Position numbers and translations under genes: made by a program. Shown piece by piece: positions 50,782 through 60,154 of a stretch of DNA of 64,000 nt (positions are counted from its first letter, which is position 1; each line of letters begins with the position of its first letter). The notes beneath the pieces are model-generated. The model made no database searches, was not told the origin of the DNA, and was given only the letters and a program-made list of their open reading frames with translations. Source of the DNA: Corynebacterium kroppenstedtii. GTDB taxonomy: Bacteria; Actinomycetota; Actinomycetes; Mycobacteriales; Mycobacteriaceae. Location of the stretch: the NCBI RefSeq assembly GCF_003243515.1, contig NZ_QFRA01000009.1, positions 1 to 64,000 of the forward strand, given 5' to 3'.

Positions 50782-53559
50782 ATGAATATCGCTATTCCTG
50801 AATTCGAATCAGGAATAGCTCCGTGGGTGATCGGCGGGCGCGGCATCCCGGCCGTTAAGACCGACGACCCTGATCGCCCAGTTGACCCGCGAATCGCCGT
50901 CGAGCGCATGCTCCCCGACCCCTACATGTGCGCACTCGTGGTGAACCGCACCATCAGAACCGTGGCACTCCGCCGCCTGCCCGCGGAACAACGAAAACTC
51001 TCCATCACCATTTTTGGCCACGACGCCGACGGGACAATCGGTACCGCCGCGCACCTCGATGTCTTCCGCTCGCTGTGGAACTTCCTCCACCACCTCCGCG
51101 CAGAGGGCTATACCGTCGAGATTCCCAATTCTCCAGAGGCCCTCGTCGATAGCCTTTTTGATTCCGACGCAGGTAACCGCAGCACGTGTCATGTCGCAGC
51201 AACATGGCCCGCGGCGGAGTACAACGAGGCGTTAACGTCGTCGCAGGTCAGCAGGATCGACCGACTATGGACGCGGACTCCCGGAATGATCGACACGGAC
51301 GGCCGCGAGCTTTTCATCCGCGGCGTGCGTCTTGGCAATGTGTTCATCGGCGTCCAACCGGATTTTGGCGACGTCGCCGACCCCCTCAACGTCCTCATGG
51401 CGCCCGAGGCCTCCCCTTCCCACTCTTTCGCCGCCTATTATCTCTGGCTCGAACACGAATTCAGCCACGACGTCATGCTCCATTGGGGAACCCACGGGGC
51501 ATTGGAATTCATGCCGGGGCGCTCCACCGGGCTGATCAGGGACGACTGGCCGCTGCTTCTCACCGACAGCGTCCCGCACTCGTATTTGTACGCGATGAGC
51601 AACCCTGCTGAGGGCACGATCGCGAAACGCCGATCCTTCGCCGGTTTGGTTAGCTACCTCACTCCTCAACTTATCGACGCTGGCCTCCACGGTGCCCTGG
51701 CCGCTGCAGCCGAGGAAGCGTTCCGGCTGTTGACGTCGGCAAGAGACGGCTCGGTGGAGCTGAATGCCGACACCTGTTCTGAATTAGTCACGCTGGCCGC
51801 TGAAGCGGATCTGACCGATTTTCCACCGCCTAACAGGGGCGATGCAGGGAATGACGATACGGGGGCCACGAAACCCGGTGAGGATGACGGCTCACACAAC
51901 CCCTGGCACGAATGGGTCAGTCACGTTTCCACTACCGCAGAGCGAATCCGCCGTACCCCTATTCCAGAAGGTCTCCACACACTCGGCGAACCTCTCAGCC
52001 AGGACAAAACCGCGCGGATACTTAGCCTCGCCTGCACTTACCCGTTGGCGACATCCGATCCCCTTGCTGATCACCTGGACGAAGAGCACATCACGGAGGC
52101 CGTCGACGCTGTCGTCAATGATGATTTCGCGCGATTCACTTTCCTCGTAGCGGGCGCGTTCGATAATAACGCGGAGACTGCAAACGACTCGGAGGGCACA
52201 ACCGCAACCCCAACGTCGTGGTTCCGACACCTCCGTCGGCTCCACTCCCAGCTAACGTCCTCACAGGAAACCGATGGGCTCCTCGCCGCACTATCCGGGG
52301 CTTACATTCCACCCGCGCCCGGTGGAGAACCTGCGTCACGCCCCGAATCCCTCCCCACCGGCCGGAACACGCATGGCGCCGACCCGGCCACCATGCCTAC
52401 CCCCACCGCGGCCCGGCGCGGCGCCGCCACCGCCGACGCACTCGTCGAACAATTACTGCACGAAGAAGGCCATTACCCCGAATCCATCGCCATGGTGATC
52501 TGGGGAATGGACAACGTCAAAACCAATGGCGAAGACATTGCACAAGCATTTCACTTGATCGGCGCAGAGCCTCTCACCGACGAACGGGGGCGTGTGAGCC
52601 GATTCCGGATCATTCCCCTCGAGGAGCTGGGACGGCCTCGCGTCGACGTCGTCTGCACCATGTCGGGTGTCGGCCGAGATCTTCTCGCCGGTCCGATGGA
52701 GCTGCTTGACGACGCCATCCACGCCATCGCCTCGCTACCCGAAGAACCTGAGGACAATCCCATCCGCGCCCACGTCATGCAACAGGCTGAAGAGCTTGGC
52801 CTCGACCTCGATTCGGCCGCGACCCGCATTTATGCCACCGCGCCGGGCAATTATGGGACCGGCGTGAACAAGCTCGTGCAGTCCTCGGAGTGGGACGACA
52901 ATTCCGATTTGGCCGAGGTGTACTTGCACCGCATGGGCCACGCGTGGGGCAAGCACGTTAAGGGCAAAGAGAACCGGGCTCTCCTCGAGTCCAGTCTGTC
53001 TCGCGTTTCCGCCACATTCCAGAATGTGGATTCGACCGAGATTTCATTGGCCGGCGTCGACCATTATTTCGAGTTCCTGGGCGGCGTGTCCAGCGTCGTC
53101 GAGACGGTTTCGGGTGCACGCCCGTCCGCAAAGGTTTCCCACGCTTGGCAGCATGAGACCAATGTCGAATCGCTGGATGATGCGATGCGGTTGGAGTCTC
53201 GAACGCGCCTGCTCAACCCCGCCTGGTATGAGGCCCAGCTCAAGCATGGTTATCAGGGCGTGGCAAACATCCGGTCCCGTTTTGAGAACACGTTCGGTAT
53301 GCAGGCTACGGCCCGCGTCGTCGATAATTGGGTTTTCGACCGAACTGCTTCCACTTTTATTACTGACGATGACATGCGCGAACGGTTAGCCGAGCACAAT
53401 CCAGCAGCCGTTCTCTCGATGACGGAGCGTCTTCTTGAGGCCGCTGACCGTGGTCTGTGGGAGGCGGACGATGATGTACTTGACCAGTTGGAAGATATTT
53501 CAGATAGCCTGGATGCGACCGTCGAAGGTGTTACTCCGATGTCTCCCGCCCAACACTAA
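50782..53559 (+). CDS. Magnesium chelatase H subunit (BchH/ChlH type), main piece
   Basis: There are 925 residues from the first ATG after the TGA, in the same frame. The BchH-type signature HWGTHGALEFMPG is present (CobN and cyanobacterial ChlH read HG-T-(L/V)EWLPG), with FGHDADGTIGTAAHLDVFRSL, GNVFIGVQPDFG, SNPAEGTIAKRRSFAGLVSYLTP and the late segments YGTGVNKLVQSSEWDD and VDHYFEFLGGVSSVVE. H subunits bind the porphyrin or corrin and insert the metal (Mg2+ for BchH), driven by the I and D subunits. Two acidic or Pro-rich inserts (about 350-375 and 510-550) interrupt the conserved core. Which metal and ring are used here is unknown. Confidence 0.88.
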   Translation: MNIAIPEFESGIAPWVIGGRGIPAVKTDDPDRPVDPRIAVERMLPDPYMCALVVNRTIRTVALRRLPAEQRKLSITIFGHDADGTIGTAAHLDVFRSLWNFLHHLRAEGYTVEIPNSPEALVDSLFDSDAGNRSTCHVAATWPAAEYNEALTSSQVSRIDRLWTRTPGMIDTDGRELFIRGVRLGNVFIGVQPDFGDVADPLNVLMAPEASPSHSFAAYYLWLEHEFSHDVMLHWGTHGALEFMPGRSTGLIRDDWPLLLTDSVPHSYLYAMSNPAEGTIAKRRSFAGLVSYLTPQLIDAGLHGALAAAAEEAFRLLTSARDGSVELNADTCSELVTLAAEADLTDFPPPNRGDAGNDDTGATKPGEDDGSHNPWHEWVSHVSTTAERIRRTPIPEGLHTLGEPLSQDKTARILSLACTYPLATSDPLADHLDEEHITEAVDAVVNDDFARFTFLVAGAFDNNAETANDSEGTTATPTSWFRHLRRLHSQLTSSQETDGLLAALSGAYIPPAPGGEPASRPESLPTGRNTHGADPATMPTPTAARRGAATADALVEQLLHEEGHYPESIAMVIWGMDNVKTNGEDIAQAFHLIGAEPLTDERGRVSRFRIIPLEELGRPRVDVVCTMSGVGRDLLAGPMELLDDAIHAIASLPEEPEDNPIRAHVMQQAEELGLDLDSAATRIYATAPGNYGTGVNKLVQSSEWDDNSDLAEVYLHRMGHAWGKHVKGKENRALLESSLSRVSATFQNVDSTEISLAGVDHYFEFLGGVSSVVETVSGARPSAKVSHAWQHETNVESLDDAMRLESRTRLLNPAWYEAQLKHGYQGVANIRSRFENTFGMQATARVVDNWVFDRTASTFITDDDMRERLAEHNPAAVLSMTERLLEAADRGLWEADDDVLDQLEDISDSLDATVEGVTPMSPAQH

Positions 53560-53579
53560 CGAGAATCGTAGGTAGCCGA

Positions 53580-54515
53580 ATGAACCGCGTGTATCCGTTT
53601 ACACACATCCACGGACAGGATGAGCTCAAAGAAGCACTGATCCTCTGCGCAATCGATCCCGGCATCGGGGGTGTGCTCGCTTTCGGCGACAGGGGAACAG
53701 GAAAAACGACAACGGTCCGCGCATTAGGGCAATTGTTGTCACAGCATGGTGAGGGTTCGTCCCCCACCACACCGGTTATCGACGTCCCTCTCGGCGTGAC
53801 TGAAGACCGCCTGATCGGGTCGCTTGATATCGACGCCGCGCTGACCACTGGCGAGGCGCGGTTCCGCCCGGGATTATTGGCCGACGCCAACAATGGGTTC
53901 CTCTATATCGACGAAATTAACCTTCTCGACGACCACTTGGTGGATGTCTTGCTCGATGTCGCGGCGTCCGGGGTCAACATTGTGGAGCGCGACGGCATTA
54001 GCCACACGCACCCGGCACGATTTGTGCTGGTGGGGTCCGGCAACCCCGAGGAGGATGACTTGTGGCCACAATTGCAGGACCGATTCGGCCTGGCCTTGCG
54101 CGTGGACACTCTTACCGACCCGACTGAGCGCATGACTATTGTTCGCGAACGGCTTGCCTTCGACGCTGACCCTGAGGCTTTTCTTGAAGACGCCCAGGAA
54201 GAAGAGCAGGAGCTGGCCGCATCTATTGAAAAAGCGCGTGACCGCGTCCGTGATATTGAGCTCAGTGAAGACGCCGTGCTCACTGCCGTTGAGGTCTGTA
54301 CTGAAACGGGATGCGTGGGGCACCGTGGCGAGCTGGTCATTACTCGTGCAGCGCGTGCACGGACTGCCCTCCTCGGTAACGACACCGTGACCAGGGAGGA
54401 TGTTGGTGCGGTGGCTCTCGCGGCGCTCCGGCATCGCGTGCCGAACGAAGCATTCGAAGCACCGGGCGATGTTGATGCGCGGTTGACGCGCACGATTCAC
54501 CAGGTATGTGAATAA
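53580..54515 (+). CDS. Magnesium chelatase I subunit (BchI/ChlI type AAA+)
   Basis: The product is 311 residues and is intact. Walker A is GDRGTGKTT (36-44), followed by IDVPLGVTEDRLIGSLDID, Walker B GFLYIDEINLLDDHLVDVLLD, VASGVN-type VERDGISHTHPARFVLVGSGNPEE and the Arg finger area QLQDRFGLAL. In chelatases this ATPase forms a ring with the D subunit and drives metal insertion by H. It starts 20 bases after the H gene and 47 bases before the D gene, in the same direction, which fits an HID operon. Confidence 0.92.
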   Translation: MNRVYPFTHIHGQDELKEALILCAIDPGIGGVLAFGDRGTGKTTTVRALGQLLSQHGEGSSPTTPVIDVPLGVTEDRLIGSLDIDAALTTGEARFRPGLLADANNGFLYIDEINLLDDHLVDVLLDVAASGVNIVERDGISHTHPARFVLVGSGNPEEDDLWPQLQDRFGLALRVDTLTDPTERMTIVRERLAFDADPEAFLEDAQEEEQELAASIEKARDRVRDIELSEDAVLTAVEVCTETGCVGHRGELVITRAARARTALLGNDTVTREDVGAVALAALRHRVPNEAFEAPGDVDARLTRTIHQVCE

Positions 54516-54562
54516 CTATTTTCCGACCGATAATGAGCCCGACCATTAACGAGAGTGACACC

Positions 54563-56391
54563 ATGGCATATCCTGACTCTTTGGCACACGCCATTGATGC
54601 ACTGCAGGTATGGGTGCATTCTCGCCCTTCGTGGCTGTTGCTCACGGGCGATTCGGTGCGGATCAACGAATCGTTAGATGCGCTGGGGGAACTTTGTGCG
54701 GGCACGAAGCATGGCTCTGTGATCCGTGTGAGCCCGAGCATGACGCCGACTGATATCACACGGGTGAGCACGTCGTTTAATCACGATCGATCTGACGTCG
54801 CGAGGGAAGATGGGGGTGCACTCGGAAATGATGTACCCGAACGCAATGCACCCCGGCGCGATGGGCTCGTCATCATTCACAACGCCCATCTTCTTGAGGT
54901 GGATACGGCCGCAGCCGTCGCCCAGCACTTTTCGTCATGCCATGTCATCTCTGCCGTGCCCGATTCACGGCAGAGCTCGACGCTCGATGAGGTGCCCACC
55001 GTCATACTCGATCATGTCGGCCCGATTTTGTCGACTCCCTACGCCACCGACCCCGCCCTGATCACTGCGCTAGCGTCACAGTTTATGCCGGCTGGTTCTT
55101 CCCGAAGCACCACGTTCGACGACGGTAGCGGTACCGACGACGGTGGCGATGCCGACGATGCCGACGTCGGCACTAAAAGTTCCGATACCAGGAAGGATGG
55201 TGCTCAGGCCATCGATGGTGATGATGAGCTCAGTCAATGGGTGGCCAGAGCACTCATGACGCATCTCGGGAGCCAGGCAACGCCGGGACTACTTCTCGAC
55301 GCCATATATTATGGCGCATGCTGCGCGGACCCTCGGGCACGCCACGGAACATGTACACGAAGCCATCGTCGATATGTTTATCCGGCCTCGGCTCCCCGAG
55401 GACGTCGACGACTCGGACTTTGACGATCACCCACGAGATAACGACGAGAACGGCGGCGACGAGAACCACGATGAAAACAGCGAAGAAGAGAATAACGAGC
55501 AGGATAAGAACACCAATCCGGCCGCAGCGCGACCGGACGCTGCCGACACCGACTCCGATGAAGAGCCTGGCGCGGATGCGTCCCCCGAGGTTTCATCGCC
55601 ATCGGAGAGCGATTCCGGTGACACATCGCGCAAGGACCGCAACGATCCTCCCCACAATAACGACGCCTCCACGGGAGCGGACGTCAACCACGGTGTGACC
55701 CGGTCGTCATGGGCCTCGTGGGATCTCCCATCGCGGCCGTGTTCGTCGAGTCATGCCAGCGCGAACCCATGACACCGATCTCGCAATTCTTCCCACCCTT
55801 GCTGCAGCGGCACCGTGGCAGCGATTCCGGCATCGCCATCAGGACGATCAGCGTCGGATCATCCTGACCCGCGATGACCTTCGTACAGCCCAACGCGAGT
55901 CTGCCGGCGGCGAACTGGTCATCATCATCGTTGACGCATCCGGATCCATGGGCCGCGGCGCCATCCGCACGGCGAAATCCACCGCCCTGGAAGTTCTGCA
56001 GTCGAGTTATCGGGACCGAAGCAAAGTCTGCATCATCGTCGCCCGAGGACATGAAGCAGCTATCGGGCTACCCGTCACCCGGAGTCTGTCACGTGCCCGA
56101 CGGTGCCTCACCTCACTGCCCACCGGCGGTGGCACTCCCCTCGCATCCGCACGGCTCAAGGCAGCCACTATCGCCCGACGGTTCCCGCCCGAATTAGTCC
56201 GCGTGATCGAACTATCCGACGGGTGGGCCAACGTCGGCCTTCCCCACTCACCCGGCAACCCCACCGAGGACGCCGAGAAGGCCAAGTGTGAACTCGATGC
56301 CGTGGTGTCGTCGGTGACGTGCATACCGGTTTCCTCCCGGGGCCGGTCTCGACGGCGACGCCGGGCCCGCAACCGCAATCGTCGAAGCTAA
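54563..56391 (+). pseudogene. Magnesium chelatase D subunit (BchD type), broken by frameshifts
   Basis: The N-terminal part (54563 onward, GAGAG before the ATG) is an AAA-like domain without Walker A (VWVHSRPSWLLLTGD..., LVIIHNAHLLEVDT), as in BchD. Its frame ends at 55423, but from about 55310 the next frame continues the gene (MAHAARTLGHATEHVHEAIV, then an acidic/Asp-Glu-rich linker) to about 55700, where a third frame takes over (RGRVRRVMPARTHDTDLAI...). That frame carries the VWA MIDAS motif IIIVDASGSMGRG and ends at 56391. Dropping one T at 55309-55310 and one C at 55699-55701 restores a chain of about 600 residues. The last 27 residues of the VWA frame look like a shadow frame, so a further shift near 56310-56345 is possible. 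Confidence 0.78.
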
Positions 56392-56434
56392 ACCGGCACA
56401 ATGAACAAACCAGCAGAATTAACTCAGGACGGCT

Positions 56435-57043
56435 ATGCAATCCCCAACGAATCAGCCCCATCACGAAGCTACCCACGCTCCTAAACACGAAACATTCGAT
56501 ATCGACAGCAAAACAAATATTGACCCTAAAGGTTTTACGCGCAACGTCGATAAGTATGTCGAAACATCATTCGGGTTATACATGGCCAGAGGAGCCGACC
56601 ATCCACGGTTCGGATATATCGAAGCCTGGTTATTGCGCGAACCGGATATCCGAATCACAAAATTCCATTTTCGGCCAGAGACGAAAGCTAGCCAACCGCT
56701 CACCGGAAGGCAAGAGTTTTATATCGACATCGCACACAACGCACGGGATAGCGAGCGCCCAATCTGGACGACCACCGACTACTACGCGGACATCGTTCTC
56801 TACAACCGCGGACCGGGCGCGGACGGCCGCTATTCCATGGAAGTCCTCGATCTAGACGAGCTCGAAGACGCCTACACGCAGGGCTTTATCTCTGCCGCCG
56901 AATTGGCACACGCTCTCTCCGTGACGGCGACCGTCGTCGACGGGCTGACGACCTACGGCAATATTGACTCCTGGTTAGAGCAGTTCAATATCACCTTGAC
57001 GTGGGAAAACACCGATGATATCTCATTGACACCTTCCCTCTGA
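56435..57043 (+). CDS. DUF402 protein
   Basis: The product is 202 residues. The C-terminal two-thirds match DUF402: TTDYYADIVLYNRGPG, YSMEVLDLDELEDAYTQGFISAAELAHAL. DUF402 proteins (FomD-like, nucleoside diphosphate phosphatase-like fold) use the acidic residues for metal binding. AGGACGG lies before the ATG. It follows the D gene by 43 bases in the same direction and may belong to the same transcript. Link to the chelatase is not established. Confidence 0.82.
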   Translation: MQSPTNQPHHEATHAPKHETFDIDSKTNIDPKGFTRNVDKYVETSFGLYMARGADHPRFGYIEAWLLREPDIRITKFHFRPETKASQPLTGRQEFYIDIAHNARDSERPIWTTTDYYADIVLYNRGPGADGRYSMEVLDLDELEDAYTQGFISAAELAHALSVTATVVDGLTTYGNIDSWLEQFNITLTWENTDDISLTPSL

Positions 57044-57300
57044 GCCTCGAGAACAGACACAATATTCGTGTAGATACGCGCCACACACGAGAGCCCCTCG
57101 TCGACTAGTTGTACTAGAACTGACATAAGCCAACGGAGCCCTATCCACGAGCCCCTGCTGGAGACCACGCACTTTTTGGGGGAAGGGGATGAACGGGATC
57201 GAGAACGTAGCGGGTCATGTAGCGACGGGCCACACTGGTGCGAGCATCCGCCCGCTAGGGGACATCTTTGATCTCATCCCCGGCCACATCATGTCCTAAC

Positions 57301-59073
57301 CTAGAAAAGCCCAGTAATAGTTCCGTCGTTGGTGACATCAATCTCCAAGGCAGCCGGGCGCTTCGGCAGCCCAGGCATCGTGAAAACTGTTCCAGTGATA
57401 GCCACCACGAATCCGGGGCCGAGCTTGGGGATCAGCCGTTGAACATGCAGGGTGTGATTCTTCGGCGCTCCGAGCGCTGACGGATCGTCAGAAAACGAAT
57501 ACGGGGTCTTGGAGATACACACCGGCAACGTATCCCACCCGTGGCGCTTCAGCTGAGCCAGGTCTTTACCGGCTTGCTTGGAGTATTCCACCTGCTCAGC
57601 GCCATAAATGTCGTGCGCAATGGTTGCGATGCTTGCCTCAACACCGGCCTGCGGGTCATAAATACGCGTCCGCGCTGTACCCGATTGGCCCGTGGCGGTC
57701 CGCACCGGCTCGTCCGCCAACGCTTCACGAACCTCGGCCACCAAGTCAGCGGCCCCGGCACCACCTTCACCCCACACATTCGCTACGGCTGCACGAAGTC
57801 CGTGGTCGTCCGCCCACTCCTTGATAGTCGCGAGTTCCGCGTCGGTATCAGTGACAAACTTATTGACGGCCACGATGGGCTGCATTCCCAGCCTCCGCAA
57901 TGATGCACAATGGCGTTCCACGTTGGCCAGACCGGAACGCACAGCCTCCACGTCCTCCTCGTTGAGACCACCACATGCCACACCGCCGTTGTATTTCAGC
58001 GACCGGGCAGTCACCACAATGACCGCTACATCTGCAGCAAAATCACCGGCCACCGACGCAATATCAGTAAGTTTTTCCGCACCCAAATCCGCGCCAAAAC
58101 CAGCCTCTGTCACCACAACATCAGCCAATTCACGTGCTGCGTTAGTCGCGATAACGCTATTGCAACCATGCGCAATATTCGCGAACGGTCCCCCGTGGAT
58201 CAGCGCCGGTGCCCCACCCAGTGTTTGGACAAGGTTCGGCGACATCGCATCACGCAAGAGCGCAACAAGGGATCCCTCCACGCCCAAATCACGCACGAAG
58301 ACCGGATCATTATCCCACGTGTAGCCGATGAGCATACGGCCTAACCGCTCCCTCAAATCGGCGAGATCCCGCGCTAAGCAGAGAACCGCCATCACCTCGC
58401 TGGCCGCCGTGATATCAAAACCGGCTTCGCGTGGCATGCCGCCACCGTTACCACCCAAACCAGTGATGATGTTTCGCAGGACACGATCGTTTACGTCTAG
58501 GCACCGTCGCCACACGATCTTTCGTGGGTCAAGATTCAGGGAGTTCCCCTGCTGAACGTGATTATCGATCAACGCGGCCAACGCGTTATTCGCGAAGGTG
58601 ATCGCATGAAGATCACCCGTGAAATGTAGATTAATGTCCTCCATCGGAACGACCTGCGAGTATCCCCCACCTGCAGCGCCGCCTTTCATACCCAGCACTG
58701 GCCCCAACGACGGCTCACGCAGAGCAGCAATCGCTTTCACACCGGCCAACACCAACCCGTCGACCAAACCAATGAGGACAGTTGATTTTCCCTCTCCTGC
58801 CGGGGTCGGAGACATGCCCGTCACCAGGACAACCTTCCCCTTCTGCACACTCTGCGCTAACTTTCCAACGGTCACTTTGGCCTTTGTCATCCCATAAGGC
58901 ACCGTAGCTTCTACGGGAATGCCAGCACGCCGAGCAACGTCAGCAATTGGTTCTAGCTGATGAGCCTGAGCAATGGCCACGTCGGAAGGTTGGCTGTTTT
59001 CGTGACCAGACGGCGACAGGTTTGAAGGTTTTTGTTCAAGTGCAGACACGATGTCCAGAATACCTAGGGCCAT
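57301..59073 (-). CDS. fhs: Formate-tetrahydrofolate ligase
   Basis: The product is 590 residues and makes 10-formyl-THF from formate, ATP and THF. Visible are TGMSPTPAGEGKSTV (ATP-binding loop), KGGAAGGGYSQVVPMEDINLHFTGD, VVTEAGFGADLGAEK, and the C-terminal TGTVFTMPGLPKRPAA. I prefer the ATG at 59073 (MALGILDIVSALEQK) because the upstream frame to 59163 (MTTWAKSTGHRQ) is not family-like; the choice is not firm. It is convergent with the DUF402 gene, with about 257 bases between them and no recognised terminator. Confidence 0.94.
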   Translation of the reverse strand: MALGILDIVSALEQKPSNLSPSGHENSQPSDVAIAQAHQLEPIADVARRAGIPVEATVPYGMTKAKVTVGKLAQSVQKGKVVLVTGMSPTPAGEGKSTVLIGLVDGLVLAGVKAIAALREPSLGPVLGMKGGAAGGGYSQVVPMEDINLHFTGDLHAITFANNALAALIDNHVQQGNSLNLDPRKIVWRRCLDVNDRVLRNIITGLGGNGGGMPREAGFDITAASEVMAVLCLARDLADLRERLGRMLIGYTWDNDPVFVRDLGVEGSLVALLRDAMSPNLVQTLGGAPALIHGGPFANIAHGCNSVIATNAARELADVVVTEAGFGADLGAEKLTDIASVAGDFAADVAVIVVTARSLKYNGGVACGGLNEEDVEAVRSGLANVERHCASLRRLGMQPIVAVNKFVTDTDAELATIKEWADDHGLRAAVANVWGEGGAGAADLVAEVREALADEPVRTATGQSGTARTRIYDPQAGVEASIATIAHDIYGAEQVEYSKQAGKDLAQLKRHGWDTLPVCISKTPYSFSDDPSALGAPKNHTLHVQRLIPKLGPGFVVAITGTVFTMPGLPKRPAALEIDVTNDGTITGLF

Positions 59074-59234
59074 GCCTGCCCGAGGAAAGATGAAGAAGAG
59101 AGAGGTTAAAGTTCCCCAGGGTTTTAGTTGTCTGTGACCAGTTGATTTAGCCCAGGTTGTCATTAACGGCGAAGGGCCCGCACGCTACAACCGTAATGCT
59201 CCCCACCGTCGTGGTCTCTCACACAGCGCCGGCG

Positions 59235-59714
59235 TCAATCCCGCGGGCCCAATTCCTTTTCCAGCACTTCCTGCACCACCCTCATGGCGCTCAGAGCTGC
59301 CGGTGCCCCGCAGTACCCCGACGCATGAATCACCGCCTCCGTGATCTCTTCCCGCGTCAAGCCATTCTCCAACCCACCACGCACATGCCCCCGTAGCTCC
59401 TCCGTCGCCCGCAGAGCCACCAGCATCCCAATATTCAGCAAGCTCCGATCCCGCTTCGCCAGGCCCGGACGGTTCCACACCGCTCCCCACACTGTGGCCG
59501 TGACATGTTTCTGCAGCCCCTCGCCATCCTTGCCGGCATTCCGCTGCAGCGCCGCATCTACGAACTCACCCCCCATCACTTCACGGCGCGTTGCGATTCC
59601 CGCCTCGAAGGCAGTCGCCATGGCATTGTGCAATCCGTCTTCATGTTTCTCCTTTGGCGGCTCGACGCCCCCCTCTTCCCCACCATCAACCTTTCCCTGG
59701 GGGTTTGCTGCCAT
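59235..59714 (-). CDS. Carboxymuconolactone decarboxylase family protein
   Basis: The product is 159 residues. The CMD fold is clear from TATVWGAVWNRPGLAKRDRSLLNIGMLVALRATEELRGHV, then LTREEITEAVIHASGYCGAPAALSAMR. There is one Cys (GYCGAPA), not the Cys-x-x-Cys of AhpD-type peroxidases, so it is the 4-carboxymuconolactone decarboxylase or a related non-redox branch. AAGGTGATG precedes the ATG. No other aromatic catabolism gene is visible here. Confidence 0.88.
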   Translation of the reverse strand: MAANPQGKVDGGEEGGVEPPKEKHEDGLHNAMATAFEAGIATRREVMGGEFVDAALQRNAGKDGEGLQKHVTATVWGAVWNRPGLAKRDRSLLNIGMLVALRATEELRGHVRGGLENGLTREEITEAVIHASGYCGAPAALSAMRVVQEVLEKELGPRD

Positions 59715-59972
59715 TGCTCATCACCTTCCTGATTTCTCTGCGACCTCGCGAACTAACAATTTTCTGGGGGCATTGCCTACGCCCTCGAGGGTATACACCG
59801 CCCACTCCTCATGTGCCCAAAGCCTGCGAAAATGCGGTTTGGTGGGTGAAGGTAGCGTCGTTAAACAAAGGCGAAGCCGTCTGCTGAGAAAGCACAGCAA
59901 GAAACGAACGCGAAAAGACGGTGTTAAAAAAGCGTCAAGATTCACCAGCGCCCGACTCTCCGGTGATCTGAT

Positions 59973-60065
59973 ATGGTCATGATCTATGACGTTTTAATGC
60001 TCGGTGCCACCTGTGCGCTGTTCTGCACAATGGCAGCCGCCCTCAAGGCGGTGGCCAAACTGTGA
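59973..60065 (+). CDS. Small hydrophobic peptide upstream of kdpF
   Basis: The product is 30 residues (MVMIYDVLMLGATCALFC then TMAAALKAVAKL), one predicted membrane helix with a basic end. The stop overlaps the kdpF GTG start by four bases (GTGA), and kdpF in turn overlaps kdpA, so translation of the three is probably chained. A short peptide upstream of kdpF is seen in some other actinobacterial kdp operons, as I recall. No ribosome site is obvious. It may be a fourth small subunit or only a coupling leader. Confidence 0.55.
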   Translation: MVMIYDVLMLGATCALFCTMAAALKAVAKL

Positions 60066-60154
60066 TTTGGGAACTCATTACCGGTGGAATCCTCGGGATT
60101 CTCGCCATCGTGTACCTGCTGATCGCGCTATTGAATCCGGAGAAGTTCTCATGA
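60062..60154 (+). CDS. kdpF: KdpF, small stabilising subunit of the K+ ATPase
   Basis: The product is 30 residues from the GTG at 60062: (V)IWELITGGILGILAIVYL then LIALLNPEKFS. A single helix ending in NPEKF matches the KdpF signature. It stabilises the KdpABC complex in the membrane. It overlaps the ORF upstream and kdpA (ATGA) by four bases each. It is too short for most automated gene finders. Confidence 0.85.
   Translation: MIWELITGGILGILAIVYLLIALLNPEKFS

Noticed and set aside
56319..56855. Frame overlapping the chelatase D end and the DUF402 gene
   Set aside because: Inside DUF402 it is a shadow; only its first codons may belong to a frameshifted D gene.
57100..57125. Palindrome CTAGTTGTACTAG as an operator
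   Set aside because: It is short, lies between two convergent gene ends and has no promoter nearby.
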